Of a stretch of 64,000 nt of DNA, positions 21,521 through 30,869 are shown one piece after another. The stretch's first letter is position 1; the number at the start of each line of letters is the position of its first letter. Source of the stretch: Diorhabda sublineata (lineage: Eukaryota > Arthropoda > Insecta > Coleoptera > Chrysomelidae); contig NC_079483.1 in the NCBI RefSeq assembly GCF_026230105.1, positions 4,457,312 to 4,521,311 on the forward strand. The letters are read 5' to 3'. The notes under the pieces were generated by a model. The model did no database searches. It was not told the origin of the DNA and saw nothing but the letters and a program-made list of their open reading frames with translations. The translations under genes and the position numbers were made by a program.

Positions 21521-22520
21521 CATGGGCGGATTTATGGGGGTGCTCGGGGGTTTTTTCAAATTTCTATCATATTTTTGTAATATGTAATCAAAAAAATTTT
21601 TTAGGACAATAAACTTGTTCTTCGTAGACACTTACGATATGACAAATGTCAATATAAAAAGTTTGAAAGCAGAAATGAACCTTTTAATCGAAACCATCAG
21701 TGCTTCAACAGTACCCTAACTTACAGAAAATGATGTGCGTTGCTTTTACCTTGCCTTGCAACAGTGCGACATGCGAAAGGACATGCGGAGAATAAACAAC
21801 TGGCTGCGTTCGACAATGAACGAAGAACGTCTGGCGGACCTAATGGTGCTGTGCTCAGAAAGTGACATATTAAAGGACATGGACTATGATAAACCTGCAG
21901 ACTTGTATCTTTCGAAAGGTCGACGAATATAAGCAAAGCCTAATAACTATAATAATTAATAACTATGAAGGATAAAAAGATTTCTTTATACAGTAATCAC
22001 TATCTAACTCACAAACAAAACAATCTTTTGTTGTACATTTTTTCTTGTTAAACTTGAAGTTTTCACAGTACTGTGTCATTAAAGTAATGTTACTTTTAAT
22101 TTAATTTGTTATGAGCATTTTTATATTCCTCAGTTCTTTCCAACGGTAATTAATTAAACAAATCAAATTGACTTGAAGGTTAAATATAGGTAAACCAACT
22201 ATTTTCTTTAAAACCAAATTAAAGCTATTTAAAGATTCTCATAAAGCTTTTCTAGCAACGAATGAAAGCAATATTCTAGGGCGGTTTTCATAATAAAATT
22301 CTCAAGTAGATAGACAGTTTTTTCAACTGAAATGAGCTATATTAATAAAATGTTGGGGGTTTTATTTTTGTTATAATAAATGAAACAGCTAGGGCCTACT
22401 TGGAATAGGCATTAAAACGGACCATTTAAATAAGATTTTTGTGTTTGAATTTGAGTATACAGTGACTCATACTTCAGGATAGCTGGCACCCTCAAAAATT
22501 TTGACCTAAAGCCGCCCATG
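21521..22520 (+). mobile_element. 1000 bp hAT deletion derivative with 8 bp target duplication
   Basis: The ends are inverted repeats: CATGGGCGGATTTATGG at 21521 against the reverse complement of the end CTAAAGCCGCCCATG at 22520. The flanks are ACTATCGC (21513..21520) and ACTATAGC (22521..22528), 7 of 8 identical, the hAT duplication length. The frame at 21735..21932 (NNWLRSTMNEERLADL, then MVLCSE) is the C-terminal end of a hAT transposase just after the dimerisation core. The rest of the transposase is deleted. The remaining 600 bases are AT-rich noncoding sequence. Confidence 0.85.
21735..21932 (+). pseudogene. hAT transposase C-terminus within the 1000 bp element
   Basis: The 65-codon frame contains LRSTMNEERLADLMVL, the helix that follows the ERxFS motif in ZMYM1-like hAT transposases. 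It lacks the ERxFS motif, the catalytic RNase H fold and the zinc finger. It ends at a stop after SKGRRI. It is not functional. Confidence 0.7.
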
Positions 22521-22528
22521 ACTATAGC

Positions 22529-22907
22529 CAGTCTTGATTCAAAATATCGCGACATAGCAATGAACTGTGTTTGGAAGAAAATTGCAGAACTTTGGTGGAG
22601 GATACCAGAAAACGCAATCTACAAAAGAAGAGTATTCCATGCTCTTTTCTCATCTGTTGGACATCTTGACAAAATTTTTCTAGTAATTTTAGGGGACGTT
22701 TCGGAAACGTACTGGAAAAATGTGAACTACGCCGCTGGATCCAAATACAATTTACTCCTCATACACTCGACCGAAATCCTATACAGAATCCATATCTACA
22801 GTTGCTACGCTCTATCCAGCCTGCTAGCTGAAGAATTCACAAAGCTTCTTGGCATATTGATTGAGGATGCGAGCCATCGATCTCTGGAGATTTTTACGCT
22901 TCGGTAG
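22529..22907 (+). pseudogene. Possible MADF (Harbinger ORF2-like) remnant
   Basis: The frame begins SLDSKYRDIAMNCVWKKIAE, which resembles helix 2 of a MADF/Myb-SANT domain (YRD...VWKEIAE), and has CETYWKNV-like sequence later in a second frame. Similar domains accompany PIF/Harbinger transposases, and a Harbinger-like end lies to the left at 21385. The remainder of the 129-codon ORF is not recognisable. The hAT element at 21521 would then have inserted into this one. Confidence 0.35.
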
Positions 22908-23062
22908 TTAACTGGAGTAGCAAAGAAATTAACGCAAAACGGCTGAAGGTTATATCCACACTTGATGATGTCCTGCTGAATGATAGCGAAAAACTTACAT
23001 TTACAATAGGAGTTCAATAATAGATGTCACTTTCGTACCAAGCAACCTAATCAGAAAAAATT
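22905..23062 (+). pseudogene. LINE endonuclease C-terminal scrap
   Basis: After a short degenerate start, one frame reads SSKEINAKRLKVISTLDDVL, then LLNDSEKLTF and SSIIDVTFVPSNL. This is the last block of the apurinic endonuclease of R1/Jockey-type LINEs (family: L..LNDG..TF....SSIIDLTF.S..L). It stops at about 23060. Confidence 0.75.
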
Positions 23063-23067
23063 TCTCC

Positions 23068-23086
23068 TGAGAGAGAGAGAGAGAGA
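23068..23086. repeat. (GA)n microsatellite
   Basis: A run of about nine GA units. It lies at the junction between the LINE endonuclease scrap and the G-rich block. Confidence 0.9.
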
Positions 23087-23089
23087 TTC

Positions 23090-23845
23090 GTTGGTTAAAG
23101 TTTGGTAGGATAAGGAGGATTTTTGTAAGGAATTTGGTTTGTTCGAGTAGGCCCCGATATAGGAATTGCTTCTCTGCAGAGCTGGGGTTGTGGTGGTTTC
23201 GTTGGGATGTGATTGTCAACTATTTCTAGCGGGGTATTGTGACCGAAGAAAACGAAGTGGAGTTTGCAAGCAAAAACGGCTCATCTCGTTTTTTCGGGGG
23301 GTTTTATTATTTTTGTTTTGTTTTTTTTTTATTTTAATTTGGTGTGAGCGGGTACAGCTGTGGTTGTATTATTCCCTATCGTCGGCCATTTGGCTGGAGA
23401 ACCGGTTCACCAGGTTGCAGGGAAACCGCAAAAAACCTGCAACACCGACGATCGACGAATTGTGTAGGGTGGTTGTTGGGGGTCGGTATTTATCTTATGG
23501 ATAAGGGAGGGCCGGTGAGGTTGGTTTTAGTATCACCAAAAAAGGGATTGTACCTCACTTGGAGGTACTTGGCTTTTGGGTAAATGCGAAATGGATGCGG
23601 TTACCGACGCCGCTAGTGACGGTACAGTTTTATCCGTAAAAGGGGGGAAAGGCGTTGTAGCATTTCGGCTACTAGCGCGCGAGAAGTGGGGATGGCATTC
23701 ATTATTGTGGTTTCCAGGATTTCAATTAGAATTTTGGTGTCTGTAGAGAGGTCGTATGAAGATTGGAGTTTTTCCAAGGTGACTGGACTAGTTTACTGGG
23801 GGGTTTCCATCCTTTTCGGACAACGGGGATTGAAAGCGAAGTGTT
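23090..23845. repeat. G-rich, relatively GC-rich block related to 34.85 kb
   Basis: The composition changes sharply from the AT-rich surroundings, with many GGG runs on the + strand. CGTCGGCCATTTGGCTGGAG, AACCGGTTCACCAGGTTGCAG and AAAACCTGC at 23371..23440 recur at 34889..34945. The two copies share a start with GGGTACAGNTGTGG. A LINE 5' untranslated or gag-bearing region is a reasonable guess, because LINE pieces lie beside both copies. Frames of 70-112 codons here have no recognised similarity. Confidence 0.55.
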
Positions 23846-23930
23846 TGACTATGAGCATTTTTCAAGTTTGTGACCAGATGCACCACAAGAGGGACAGATC
23901 GGTTTGATCAAATTTCTCCTGGCAGATGTC
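23846..23930 (-). pseudogene. Zinc-knuckle (gag/ORF1-like) scrap
   Basis: The minus strand reads KPICPSCGASGHKLEKCS followed by a stop. The cysteines and histidine have spacing C-X2-C-X4-H-X4-C, the zinc knuckle of retroelement gag/ORF1 proteins. It is opposite in strand to the LINE pieces on either side, so it either belongs to a separate insertion or marks an inversion. Confidence 0.6.
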
Positions 23931-23984
23931 TGAAATTTATACCTCTAGCGAACATACCGCAATACTCTGGGACGTGTCTAATAA

Positions 23985-24446
23985 TTGGAGCAGGGGACTA
24001 ACACACAAAAAGATCAATTTAATTGGTTGGAAAACAACCACCTCACTAGTTCGTTTCTAATGGCGCTAGAAGACCACCCCACCAACACCTACGATGCTGC
24101 AGCAAAATCTGATGACGTTGTTAAGAGAATCATTAAGGCTTATGATGCTTATGTACCAATATACCTCCGCAAAGAGTGGGCTAGCACAAAGAGAAGACTA
24201 GGACAACGCGACCGGAACAAACCAAACTTTGAAGATCTGGAAGCCAAATACAAGGAGGCGCGACGAAAACTTATCAATGCCATCAAGTGCAGTAAAAAGC
24301 ATTGCTTACAGGAACTCATTGATGAAGTCGAGCGTGATCCGTGGCCAAACCGTACAAGGCTTAAAAGTCTACCTATGCCACAGCCGATATGTCCTCAGGT
24401 TTTGGAAAAGATTGTGAGAACTTTGTTTCCTCAAAAACCGTACTAA
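23985..24446 (+). pseudogene. R1-like LINE ORF2 fragment (between endonuclease and reverse transcriptase)
   Basis: The 153-codon frame includes YLRKEWASTKRRLGQ, EAKYKEARRKLINAIKCSKK and ELIDEVERDPWPNR, then PICPQVLEKIVRTLFPQ. This is the linker that precedes the reverse transcriptase in R1-type LINEs (family: K....R.L..AI..SK......L..E...DPWG......; LFP). It ends in a stop just before the reverse transcriptase would begin. No reverse transcriptase follows; the piece is a truncated relic. Confidence 0.85.
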
Positions 24447-24959
24447 TATCCATGAGCGAAAAGGATAAACTAGTATCTGTTGGATAACGCATAAATATTC
24501 ATTTTTATGTCAAAGATAATGTAAAATCCGTCGAAATTTATCGAAAATTCTGTGGTGAGTGCCTCTCCAAGACTGAAGTGTCGCCCCATTACAAATGTTA
24601 CCGATGAGAACGTCAGCGCTGTAGAAAAACTCATTTTGGTAGACCAACGCAATATTGAACGATATATGGTTGAAGAATTGGTTATCGGCGTAGGTAGTAT
24701 TGAGCAAATAATTATGAACGGCTCGGACTTCTGAATTTTGAGCAGAAAATAATGCGTTGGGATGTTTGTACGCATCTCTAGTAGCTGTAGAGAACATTTA
24801 TTGCATCATATGTTCACCATTATATTCCTGAGAGTAAACGCGCGTCTGGAGAAGGACGAAGGTGCGCTAATTAAAGCAAAGGTTACACTATCAGCGGGAA
24901 GGGGTTGTGTCCCGTATTCTGGGACATCAAAAGAATAATTGTGGTTTGTTTTCTCACTG

Positions 24960-25260
24960 AACAACGAACTGTGATCACACAGTATTATTGTAGCCTCCTA
25001 AATATATTGCACTACGACTGACTACATACAGCTCGACTTACGATGGACCCGTTGAACGAATTGGGTTGGGAAACACTGAAACACCCTCCTCGTAGTTCCG
25101 ATTTGGTGTCATGCGACTATTATTTATGTGGTCCATTGAAATAGACACTTGGCGGAGTGCGATTCGAAAGCAAATGAGCAATCCAAAAGCTTCTAGAGAC
25201 TATACTAGAAAAACTGTGAAAAGTTTTAGCTCCATAACTTTATAATAAAATTATATATAG
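24960..25260 (+). pseudogene. Tc1/mariner-superfamily transposase C-terminal remnant
   Basis: At 25083..25140 the frame reads PPRSSDLVSCDYYLCGPLK, the region of the last catalytic Asp (family: PPRSPDL.P.DYFLWG.LK). After a stop it continues LGGVRFESK. Upstream parts are too decayed to follow, though CVLSL-type tails at 24960 may belong. The copy is dead. Confidence 0.65.
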
Positions 25261-25269
25261 CAAAATTCC

Positions 25270-25680
25270 GGTTTATTTTTGAACAACTCTCTTACTTTAA
25301 AAATTGTCATACAAAACACCCCACGCTTTTATAAAAGAAATATTAATTTTTTTCATCAGTAGTTTGGTTTTTATGTCAACAAATATTTTTTACTCTTTAC
25401 TTTGATTAATGCTAAAAGCGTTTTTCAGTTTTTCTTTAACTATAATTTACTTTTTCTGTGTATGCTTGACGCATTATATTGTGTTTTTAGGTAGCCAGAG
25501 CTACGACGAGCCCATTAAATTTCTACCTTTTGATATGATTCCTATTTCTGTTCATCCTTTCAATCTAATTCATTTAACAAATTCTTCTGTTGCTCTAAAC
25601 TTTTTCTCCAGCTCTACACATTCGATGTTAACCAATTATCTATTGCACAATAGATAAAAAGATAAGAGGATGACAGTTGA
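25270..25680. other. Unassigned AT-rich stretch
   Basis: An 82-codon hydrophobic frame at 25409 has no recognised similarity and could be chance. No repeat or RNA signature was seen. Confidence 0.35.
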
Positions 25681-25681
25681 C

Positions 25682-25830
25682 ATTTATAAATCGAACAGTT
25701 CCATCTTAGTTTGTGACGTCACGTCGGACGATCGAAGTTATCTGGGGGTGTGGCATAGACGGCGCGCCGGATTCAGATCAATCGCCGGCAACGTTGACAA
25801 ACTTTATCGGTTGTAAAGTAAACAAAGAAA
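25682..25830 (+). promoter_or_regulatory. Promoter-like GC-rich island with a CRE-type palindrome
   Basis: ATTTATAAATC at 25681..25691 could be a TATA box. TGACGTCA at 25716..25723 is the perfect cAMP-response element, followed by CG-rich sequence (CGGCGCGCCGG). Such a GC-rich patch is unusual in this AT-rich intron and lies on the hexokinase strand between first exons A and B. It might drive an untranslated first exon (a GTAAAG donor lies near 25815) or a separate RNA. This is a sequence-only suggestion. Confidence 0.3.
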
Positions 25831-25964
25831 TATGTTTTAGCAAAAACAAGCTATTACTTTAACTTATAGTATTTCTATTTTCACTTAAAAGAGCAAAAAG
25901 TACTGCAAAATTAAAAAATATGTATTATATCTAATATAATATTTAGACATATAATTTTCTTCCT

Positions 25965-26131
25965 CTTGGAAGAACGGCAGGTTGGAAAGGAGGATGGCGC
26001 CAGATGGCGTTCGCTGCTTAACTATATGAATCAAATAGCGATGCTCTTTGACGTTTATTTCAGTTCGGTTCTGTACTCCGAACGAGAGTACGACTCTGAT
26101 AAGACGTAATAACGTCGAAACTAGTCAATCG
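25965..26131 (-). repeat. Repeat of the 53.3 kb family, split by a Harbinger insertion (part 1)
   Basis: GAACGGCAGGTTGGAAAGG, AATCAAATAGCGATG and AAGACGTAATAACGTCGAAA match the reverse complement of 53490..53640. It continues after the insertion at 27172..27325 (TTGCAAATGCGAGTCATTGG, TATCGACAAAAAGGTCGATG). Confidence 0.7.
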
Positions 26132-26134
26132 TTA

Positions 26135-27168
26135 TGGCGGGTTTACACCCTACGACAAATTGAACGACAAATCGTCGTTGACAAGTTGTAACGATTTGTC
26201 GAATATCGCATGTCCGTTTACACGTACCGACTTTTCGTTCAAGTCAGTCAGTATTTTCTCCTGTGTGAGGTGAATTGTGAAGTGGAGGAATTACTGTTAT
26301 GGTATATGTACATAACTTGCCTTGCAACAAGTGTGAAGAGGAAATGTTAACATTCCCTGTAATAAACTTACAAAAAAGACCCTAGACCCTGGTTCAAATG
26401 GGTTTACTAACCTCATTTATGTTTCCTTCTTCGGTTTCATCGAATGTGTTTTTGGAAATCCTTGCTGGTTCGACGTCATTCAAGAAATGGAGATGTTCGA
26501 AATACCACAGATTTGGTTTATAAACTTCATCACTACCTGCTCCGGATTTCAGGGAGTTGTTTATTTTGTTTTGTTCCCTTTTATATACTGTTCTAAATGA
26601 GTTGATTTTTTTGACAACTGTAGATCTGTCTGCTTTTGGGTCGATCTCTTGATATTTTTTCACTAACCCGGCGTAGGCTAAGTCCTTCTTGTTTCTGTCA
26701 GAATAATCCTTGCTTTTGGTTTGCCACAAGCATCTAGAGTTTCGGTACAATTCAATGAACTCTAACAGGAACTCCCGAGAGGCTTGACGTAGGTCCGACA
26801 TTTCACCGAAGCAAACTTATAATAAAAACTGATTAACAACAAAAACTTTCACTCAAAACCAGAAAATACAAAATTTACTACACTGTCTAGATGGCTTCAC
26901 AACGGCAGAACTGAGGTACTTCGCTCCAAAAATAGAACTTAGGTGACCGATTTGACGGAGTCACCGTTTACACGTTCCGACTTGTCGATGAAGCCCTCCG
27001 ACTTGTCGTTGCAAACCCGAGAAGTTTCTGGAAATTTGCACCAACCTTCCAACCTGGCTCCAACTCAGACAAGTCGTAACGATTTGCGGTTTACACACAC
27101 CGACTTGCATGCAACGACTTATCGTTCAGACAAGTTGTTACGATTTATCGTAACGTGTAAACCCGCCT
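26135..27168 (-). mobile_element. PIF/Harbinger element with TTA target duplication
   Basis: The ends are inverted repeats GGCGGGTTTACAC (26136) and GTGTAAACCCGCC (27155..27167), flanked by TTA at 26132..26134 and 27169..27171, the 3 bp duplication of PIF/Harbinger. Subterminal regions carry many copies of CGACTTGTCG and GACAAGTTGT-type motifs in both orientations, likely transposase-binding sites. The single ORF is a MADF protein (26801..26394). The DDE transposase ORF is absent, so this 1034 bp copy is non-autonomous. Related repeats at 53.4 and 53.9 kb show the uninterrupted target. Confidence 0.9.
26394..26801 (-). CDS. MADF-domain protein of a PIF/Harbinger element
   Basis: A continuous 135-codon ORF. 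Residues 7-100 form a MADF (Myb/SANT-like) DNA-binding domain: REFLLEFIELYRNSRCLWQT, then YSDRNKKDLAYAGLVKKYQE and STVVKKINSFRTVYKREQNK, followed by LWYFEHLHFLND. Such proteins are the second ORF of PIF/Harbinger elements, where they bind DNA and help bring the transposase to the ends. The C-terminus past residue 105 is acidic. The ATG at 26801 has the MSDLRQ start and is the first in frame. It is the only transposon ORF in the window that reads without a break, though the C-terminus may be shortened by the internal deletion. Whether it is expressed is unknown. Confidence 0.75.
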   Translation of the reverse strand: MSDLRQASREFLLEFIELYRNSRCLWQTKSKDYSDRNKKDLAYAGLVKKYQEIDPKADRSTVVKKINSFRTVYKREQNKINNSLKSGAGSDEVYKPNLWYFEHLHFLNDVEPARISKNTFDETEEGNINEVSKPI

Positions 27169-27171
27169 TTA

Positions 27172-27325
27172 CAACTATCTCCTTGCAAATGCGAGTCATT
27201 GGATGTTTATATCGACAAAAAGGTCGATGGACATATCCCGCTCTTTAGATGTGATGTAAATCAATATTCGTCGAGATATTAGCCAGGAAAGTAGTTGTTT
27301 TCTCCATTGAAGTACGGCGGGCTAC
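27172..27325 (-). repeat. Repeat of the 53.3 kb family (part 2, right of the Harbinger insertion)
   Basis: This continues the block at 25965..26131. TTAGCCAGGAAAGTAGTTGT at 27280 is shared with 1563 and, inverted, with 53330 and 53800. Confidence 0.7.
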
Positions 27326-27629
27326 ATTAAATTTCTAAATAGTTTTTTCCGCTTTGTTGTTATTATCAAGAAAGGGGCTGGAGTAGGGTGATTAGATTAG
27401 GTGGTTTTAATCGGACTACTCCACGCGACGAATCACCCCTATTTTGGTTGGACCTTCACCGAGGAAATGAGAGGTTTCCAGAATGTGACTTATATACAGA
27501 GTTATGATAAAGCAATGCTAAAAATGATAATGATACATAAAAAAAACAGAGAATTAATAAAAAAAATTGATTTTGAATTTATGAAAATACGAGGGCTGGT
27601 ACTTAAATTTTAAATAAACAAATAAAATC

Positions 27630-28270
27630 AAATAATTGGATATGAGTTTATTGCTTTTCAAAATATTCCACATTCCATTGTGATTTGAACGCATCAACCG
27701 CTTCTTCGGGTGTAGAAAAACGTTGACCTTGCAGTCTATTTTTGATCTGCGGGAATAAGAAGAAATCATTGGGTGCCAAACGGTGAATGACTCATCAATA
27801 CGATATTTTGACTGTTCAGAAACGTTTTTGTTTGAAGTGATGTGTGAGATCTCGCATTGTCGTGGTGGAGATTGATTCGTCTTCAGCGATTGGCTCGCCA
27901 AATTTTTACGAAGGCAAACAAATGCTGGTGTACCATTCAGAATTCACTGTTATACGTTGCTCTAATGAAACGATGGCGAGATGTCTAGTTAATCCGAAAA
28001 AAGAGGCGATAATTTGCTTTGAAGTGCTTCGTGCGCGAACAACTTTTGTTAGATTTGGCTCGTTTTGAAAGACCCATACAGTCGATTATTGTTTAGTTTC
28101 GGGTTCATATGTATAGATCCATGATTCTTCTTATGTCACGAGCGATTGAATTTTTTCAACATTTCTTTGCACCAATCGACACGAGCTCTTTTTTGAACGA
28201 TTATCGGTATCCAACGCGAACAAATCTTGTTTGTCAACCAAATTTTATTGCAATATTAAATGAATGCAAG
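27630..28270 (-). pseudogene. Mariner transposase remnant, third subfamily
   Basis: On the minus strand, about 28150..27960 gives ESWIYTYEPETKQ (first catalytic Asp region), STVWVFQNEPN, LTKVVRARSTSKQIIA and IVSLEQR. The second Asp region is deleted. Then 27790..27640 gives FFLFPQIKNRLQGQRFSTPE, EAVDAFKSQWNVEYFEKQ and a stop. A weaker family member with inverted repeats is nested at 14187. The copy has frame changes and lacks its N-terminus; 28190..28230 preserves a CKEML-type piece. Confidence 0.8.
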
Positions 28271-28299
28271 TGGAACTAACCCCCAAGTAGGGATGAAAC

Positions 28300-28430
28300 G
28301 AATCGAGTAAATACAAGTACATAATCGATCTTTTCTTCGATACAAAGTACTTTTAGTATCGATGCTTTTACATTAAGTATCGAATAGGTATCGGTCAAAA
28401 CTACTTATATTAGTATGCCAATTTCACTGT
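28300..28430. repeat. Segment with repeated GTATCGA/TCGATAC motifs
   Basis: TATCGATC, TCGATAC, AGTATCGAT, AAGTATCGAAT and GTATCGGT occur within 100 bases in both orientations, next to AGGGATGAAACGAATCGAG. This resembles the end of a hAT-like element with subterminal repeats. Only one end is seen. Confidence 0.3.
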
Positions 28431-28739
28431 TTTTTTAACATTGATAAAATATGGCATATCATAAATTTTATAACGCATCCTATTCTTAGTTTTGTATAAT
28501 TGGCAAATTGTTTGTCTATGCCTGGAAAAAAACCAATCAGTGCCTCCATATTTTATCGTCATTGACATTGTTTTCGTTCGTTCCGAGTTTGCTCTCATAA
28601 TCGTTTAAATTTGATGCATTTTGATTGTTTATTGATTCGTATGCCACAAGACGATTTCTCAATATATCAGTTCACGCACATCATCGATGATTTATAGCAC
28701 AACAGCGATTTTAGACGACTTGCTCGAAATTCATCCTGT

Positions 28740-28990
28740 AGCGAAGTGTGACCACGATCACGACAAGGCTTTTGACCATTCCAAACCTGTTTCTATTGTT
28801 CTGTACAGTTATAAAAGACCAATGAAGATCGAAAAGGTACATTTATGAAAATTTTAGGAAATATTTTATTAGATTATTCTGTAATATATCAAATGACTGT
28901 ACTAAGTTTTGCATTATAAATTAGGTTTTATTACTCTCTCGTACATAAAAATAGACTATGTCAGATAGTGAATGGGATACAGTTTGAACA
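28740..28990 (+). repeat. Dispersed noncoding repeat, copy 1
   Basis: TTCTGTACAGTTATAAAAGACCAAT, in pieces of under 20 bases shared with 35845..35880 and 30725..30770, is followed by TACATTTATGAAAATTTTAGG and a TATTACTCTCTCGTACATAAAAAT block that recurs at 35950 and 39355. It contains an open frame ending at a GT that looks like an exon (from 28690), but the match to three other noncoding copies argues against that. Confidence 0.65.
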
Positions 28991-29132
28991 ATTCAAGTAA
29001 GGAATTTCAAAGGTAATAACTAAAATTAAGTTTATTTCGATTTTATTTTTTCCTTTTGAATCTTTTTCTTTTTGCAATGTAAAAAAAACAACTTTATTAT
29101 CTAGTTTTTAAAAGAAAACTAGCTTCCTATTT

Positions 29133-29294
29133 AAAAAAAATAGATTTCGTAACATTGACAAATTTGACGTATAGCTTATTTGACTTATGTCAAACGTCAA
29201 ATGAAACAAGTCAAACTGTTTTCCGCGACATTTGACATAAGTCAAAAAAGTTAAACGTCAAGTTTGTCAGTGTTATGAAATCTATTTTTTTTTT
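29133..29294. mobile_element. 162 bp palindromic MITE
   Basis: AAAAATAGATTTCGTAACAT at the left and its near reverse complement ATGAAATCTATTTTTTTT at the right form arms of about 45 bases, with the inner boxes CTTATGTCAAA and TTTGACATAAG opposed. No ORF and no certain target duplication were seen. Confidence 0.7.
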
Positions 29295-29589
29295 CATCGA
29301 ATATGAATACAGTACGTTTTATAAATTTTGTGCATCACTTTCTAATAATCCTGCATAATGCGGCTAGTTTACTGAATAGAACAAAACCATCAAACTATAC
29401 AATTTAAAAATATGATGTGAATGAAACTACATTATTTACCCGTAGCTAATGGAAGTTTTTTTTATTTAGGGCATTAGAATCCTTTTTTTTTTGACTTAAT
29501 AATTGAAAAATGGTAAATGGAAAGTAAGAAATTTTATATTTAAAATTGAAAAGCGACAACAATGTAAATAGTGAAAATACCAGACGATA

Positions 29590-29721
29590 CATGCGCGCTA
29601 GATATGTGTGGGTGTGTTTGAGGGGTAAGTTCATATAGGGTAGCGAGCTAGTTGTCTGAAGGTGACCTTCTTTTTCGGACCGTGTCTGTTGTTAAATGAG
29701 TTAATTTTTAAAGGAAAAAAT
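29590..29721 (+). promoter_or_regulatory. Putative promoter and 5' UTR of hexokinase first exon B
   Basis: The leader includes ATGAGTTAA, a two-codon upstream frame at about 29696, before the exon ATG. The sequence upstream of 29690 (GGTAGCGAGC, AGGTGACCTTC, CGGACCGTGTCTG) is less AT-rich than its surroundings, as in the other two first-exon regions. AGGTGACCT at 29660 resembles a nuclear-receptor half-site (AGGTGA/TGACCT). No TATA box is evident. Confidence 0.3.
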
Positions 29722-29772
29722 ATGAAAATGGTGACCGACAATCAGGACTTTAGTGACTATATTACCCCAAAG
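29722..29772 (+). CDS. Hexokinase, candidate alternative first coding exon B
   Basis: The 17-codon exon reads MKMVTDNQDFSDYITPK and ends at AAG followed by GTAATT, a donor in phase 0. Joined to 47303 it gives ...DYITPK-IRDKCREL, a natural hexokinase N-terminus. The second ATG (29728) has the better context (AAAATGG), so translation may begin there with MVTDNQ. The intron would be 17.5 kb. Frame, donor and length are seen; joining is inferred from phase and from the shape of the product. This is the best of the three first exons because the peptide leads smoothly into the conserved helix. Confidence 0.72.
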
Positions 29773-29959
29773 GTAATTATTTACATGTTATGTTACAGTT
29801 AAAGCTATTATATTTTCTTTTTTTTTATCAATACATTCAAAAATTATTACATAACATGATTGGTCTGAAATTATCCGTGTTTAAAGTCATTTCAATTTTC
29901 TATTCGGTGTTACAGCAATTGTGGACGTTAATTTAGTTTATGCGTGAAAAAATATAGGG

Positions 29960-30540
29960 GTGTCTCATAGATAATGTTCAATTTTTTATTAAATAATTAT
30001 ACAAAAAGAAATAGACCTTGGTACCAAAATTCTTTGGGCTTAAATGCAAAAAATTGTCACATCGCATTGTCAACATCTCCTTTGGATTCCTTCCCCATGC
30101 AAGAAATTTGCCATAGATCTGAATAGTAATCTGAAGGTGCAAGGTCTAGACTAAATGATGGATGTGTCGAAAGATTGTCTTCGATTAGTAACAGTTTCAT
30201 CTTACCAATAATTAGTTCAGGGTAAGCCTTATCATCTCGAAACGTGACAAGAATTTTGTTTACTGTCGGAAATTGTTTTTCTTTCACGATTTTCTATTTG
30301 AAATTTTGGTTTTCCTTGATCTTAACGTGCTGCTTGAAACTCGACACATTTCTCTTCTTTAATAACTCTGTAAATCGCAGATTTTCCATCACCAAGCGTA
30401 CTATTAACTGTGTCGTCAACACTTTTACATTAATTTCTTAATACTAATTTTCTTTCATTAACATTTAAAGGACTGCTTTTTCGGCATTTACGAAGCTCAT
30501 CCAAATTTGCCATAATCACACTAGAGTACACAATAGATTG
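29960..30540 (-). pseudogene. Tc1/mariner-superfamily transposase remnant, fourth family
   Basis: The minus strand begins with MANLDELRKCRKSSPLNVNE at about 30512, a basic helix-turn-helix start, then SVDDTVNSTLGDGKSAIYRV. Further on, 30287..30057 gives LLLIEDNLSTHPSFSLDLAP, then SDYYSD, the last catalytic region (family: YSPDLAPSDYYLF). The middle is lost. A second N-terminal copy lies at 36390..36550 and a possible catalytic piece of the same type at 35520..35680. Confidence 0.65.
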
Positions 30541-30699
30541 CACACTGCACCTTGCAAGTTGCAACTAAACTAAACTGTTGCATCTCCTTACTACATGGAA
30601 AAACCTAAAATCGTATTTTCAGTGAAAGAGATTCTAGGAGTTAAAAGATATATAGTTACTTATAGATCTTATGGTGCGACTAATATTTAATTCACGGAG

Positions 30700-30860
30700 C
30701 TTTTGAGCAGTCTAAACCTTTTTCTTTTGTTCTGTACATCTTATGGACATAAGAGACCAATAAAAGCCTGAAAACTTGTATTACAGTACATTTATGAAAA
30801 TAACCATGCTCTGAATTAGTACATAAAAATAAACTATAGCAAAATATAATCAATTGAAAA
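30700..30860 (+). repeat. Dispersed noncoding repeat, copy 2
   Basis: TTTTGTTCTGTACATCTTAT, AAGAGACCAATAAAAGCCTG and TACATTTATGAAAAT match copy 1 at 28.8 kb and copy 3 at 35.85 kb. Confidence 0.65.
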
Positions 30861-30869
30861 CAGTAATGA

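Noticed and set aside
28690..28840. A 50-codon ATG frame ending at a GT donor, at first a fourth hexokinase first exon
   Set aside because: The sequence belongs to a dispersed noncoding repeat also at 30.7, 35.85 and 39.2 kb; kept only as a finding to test.
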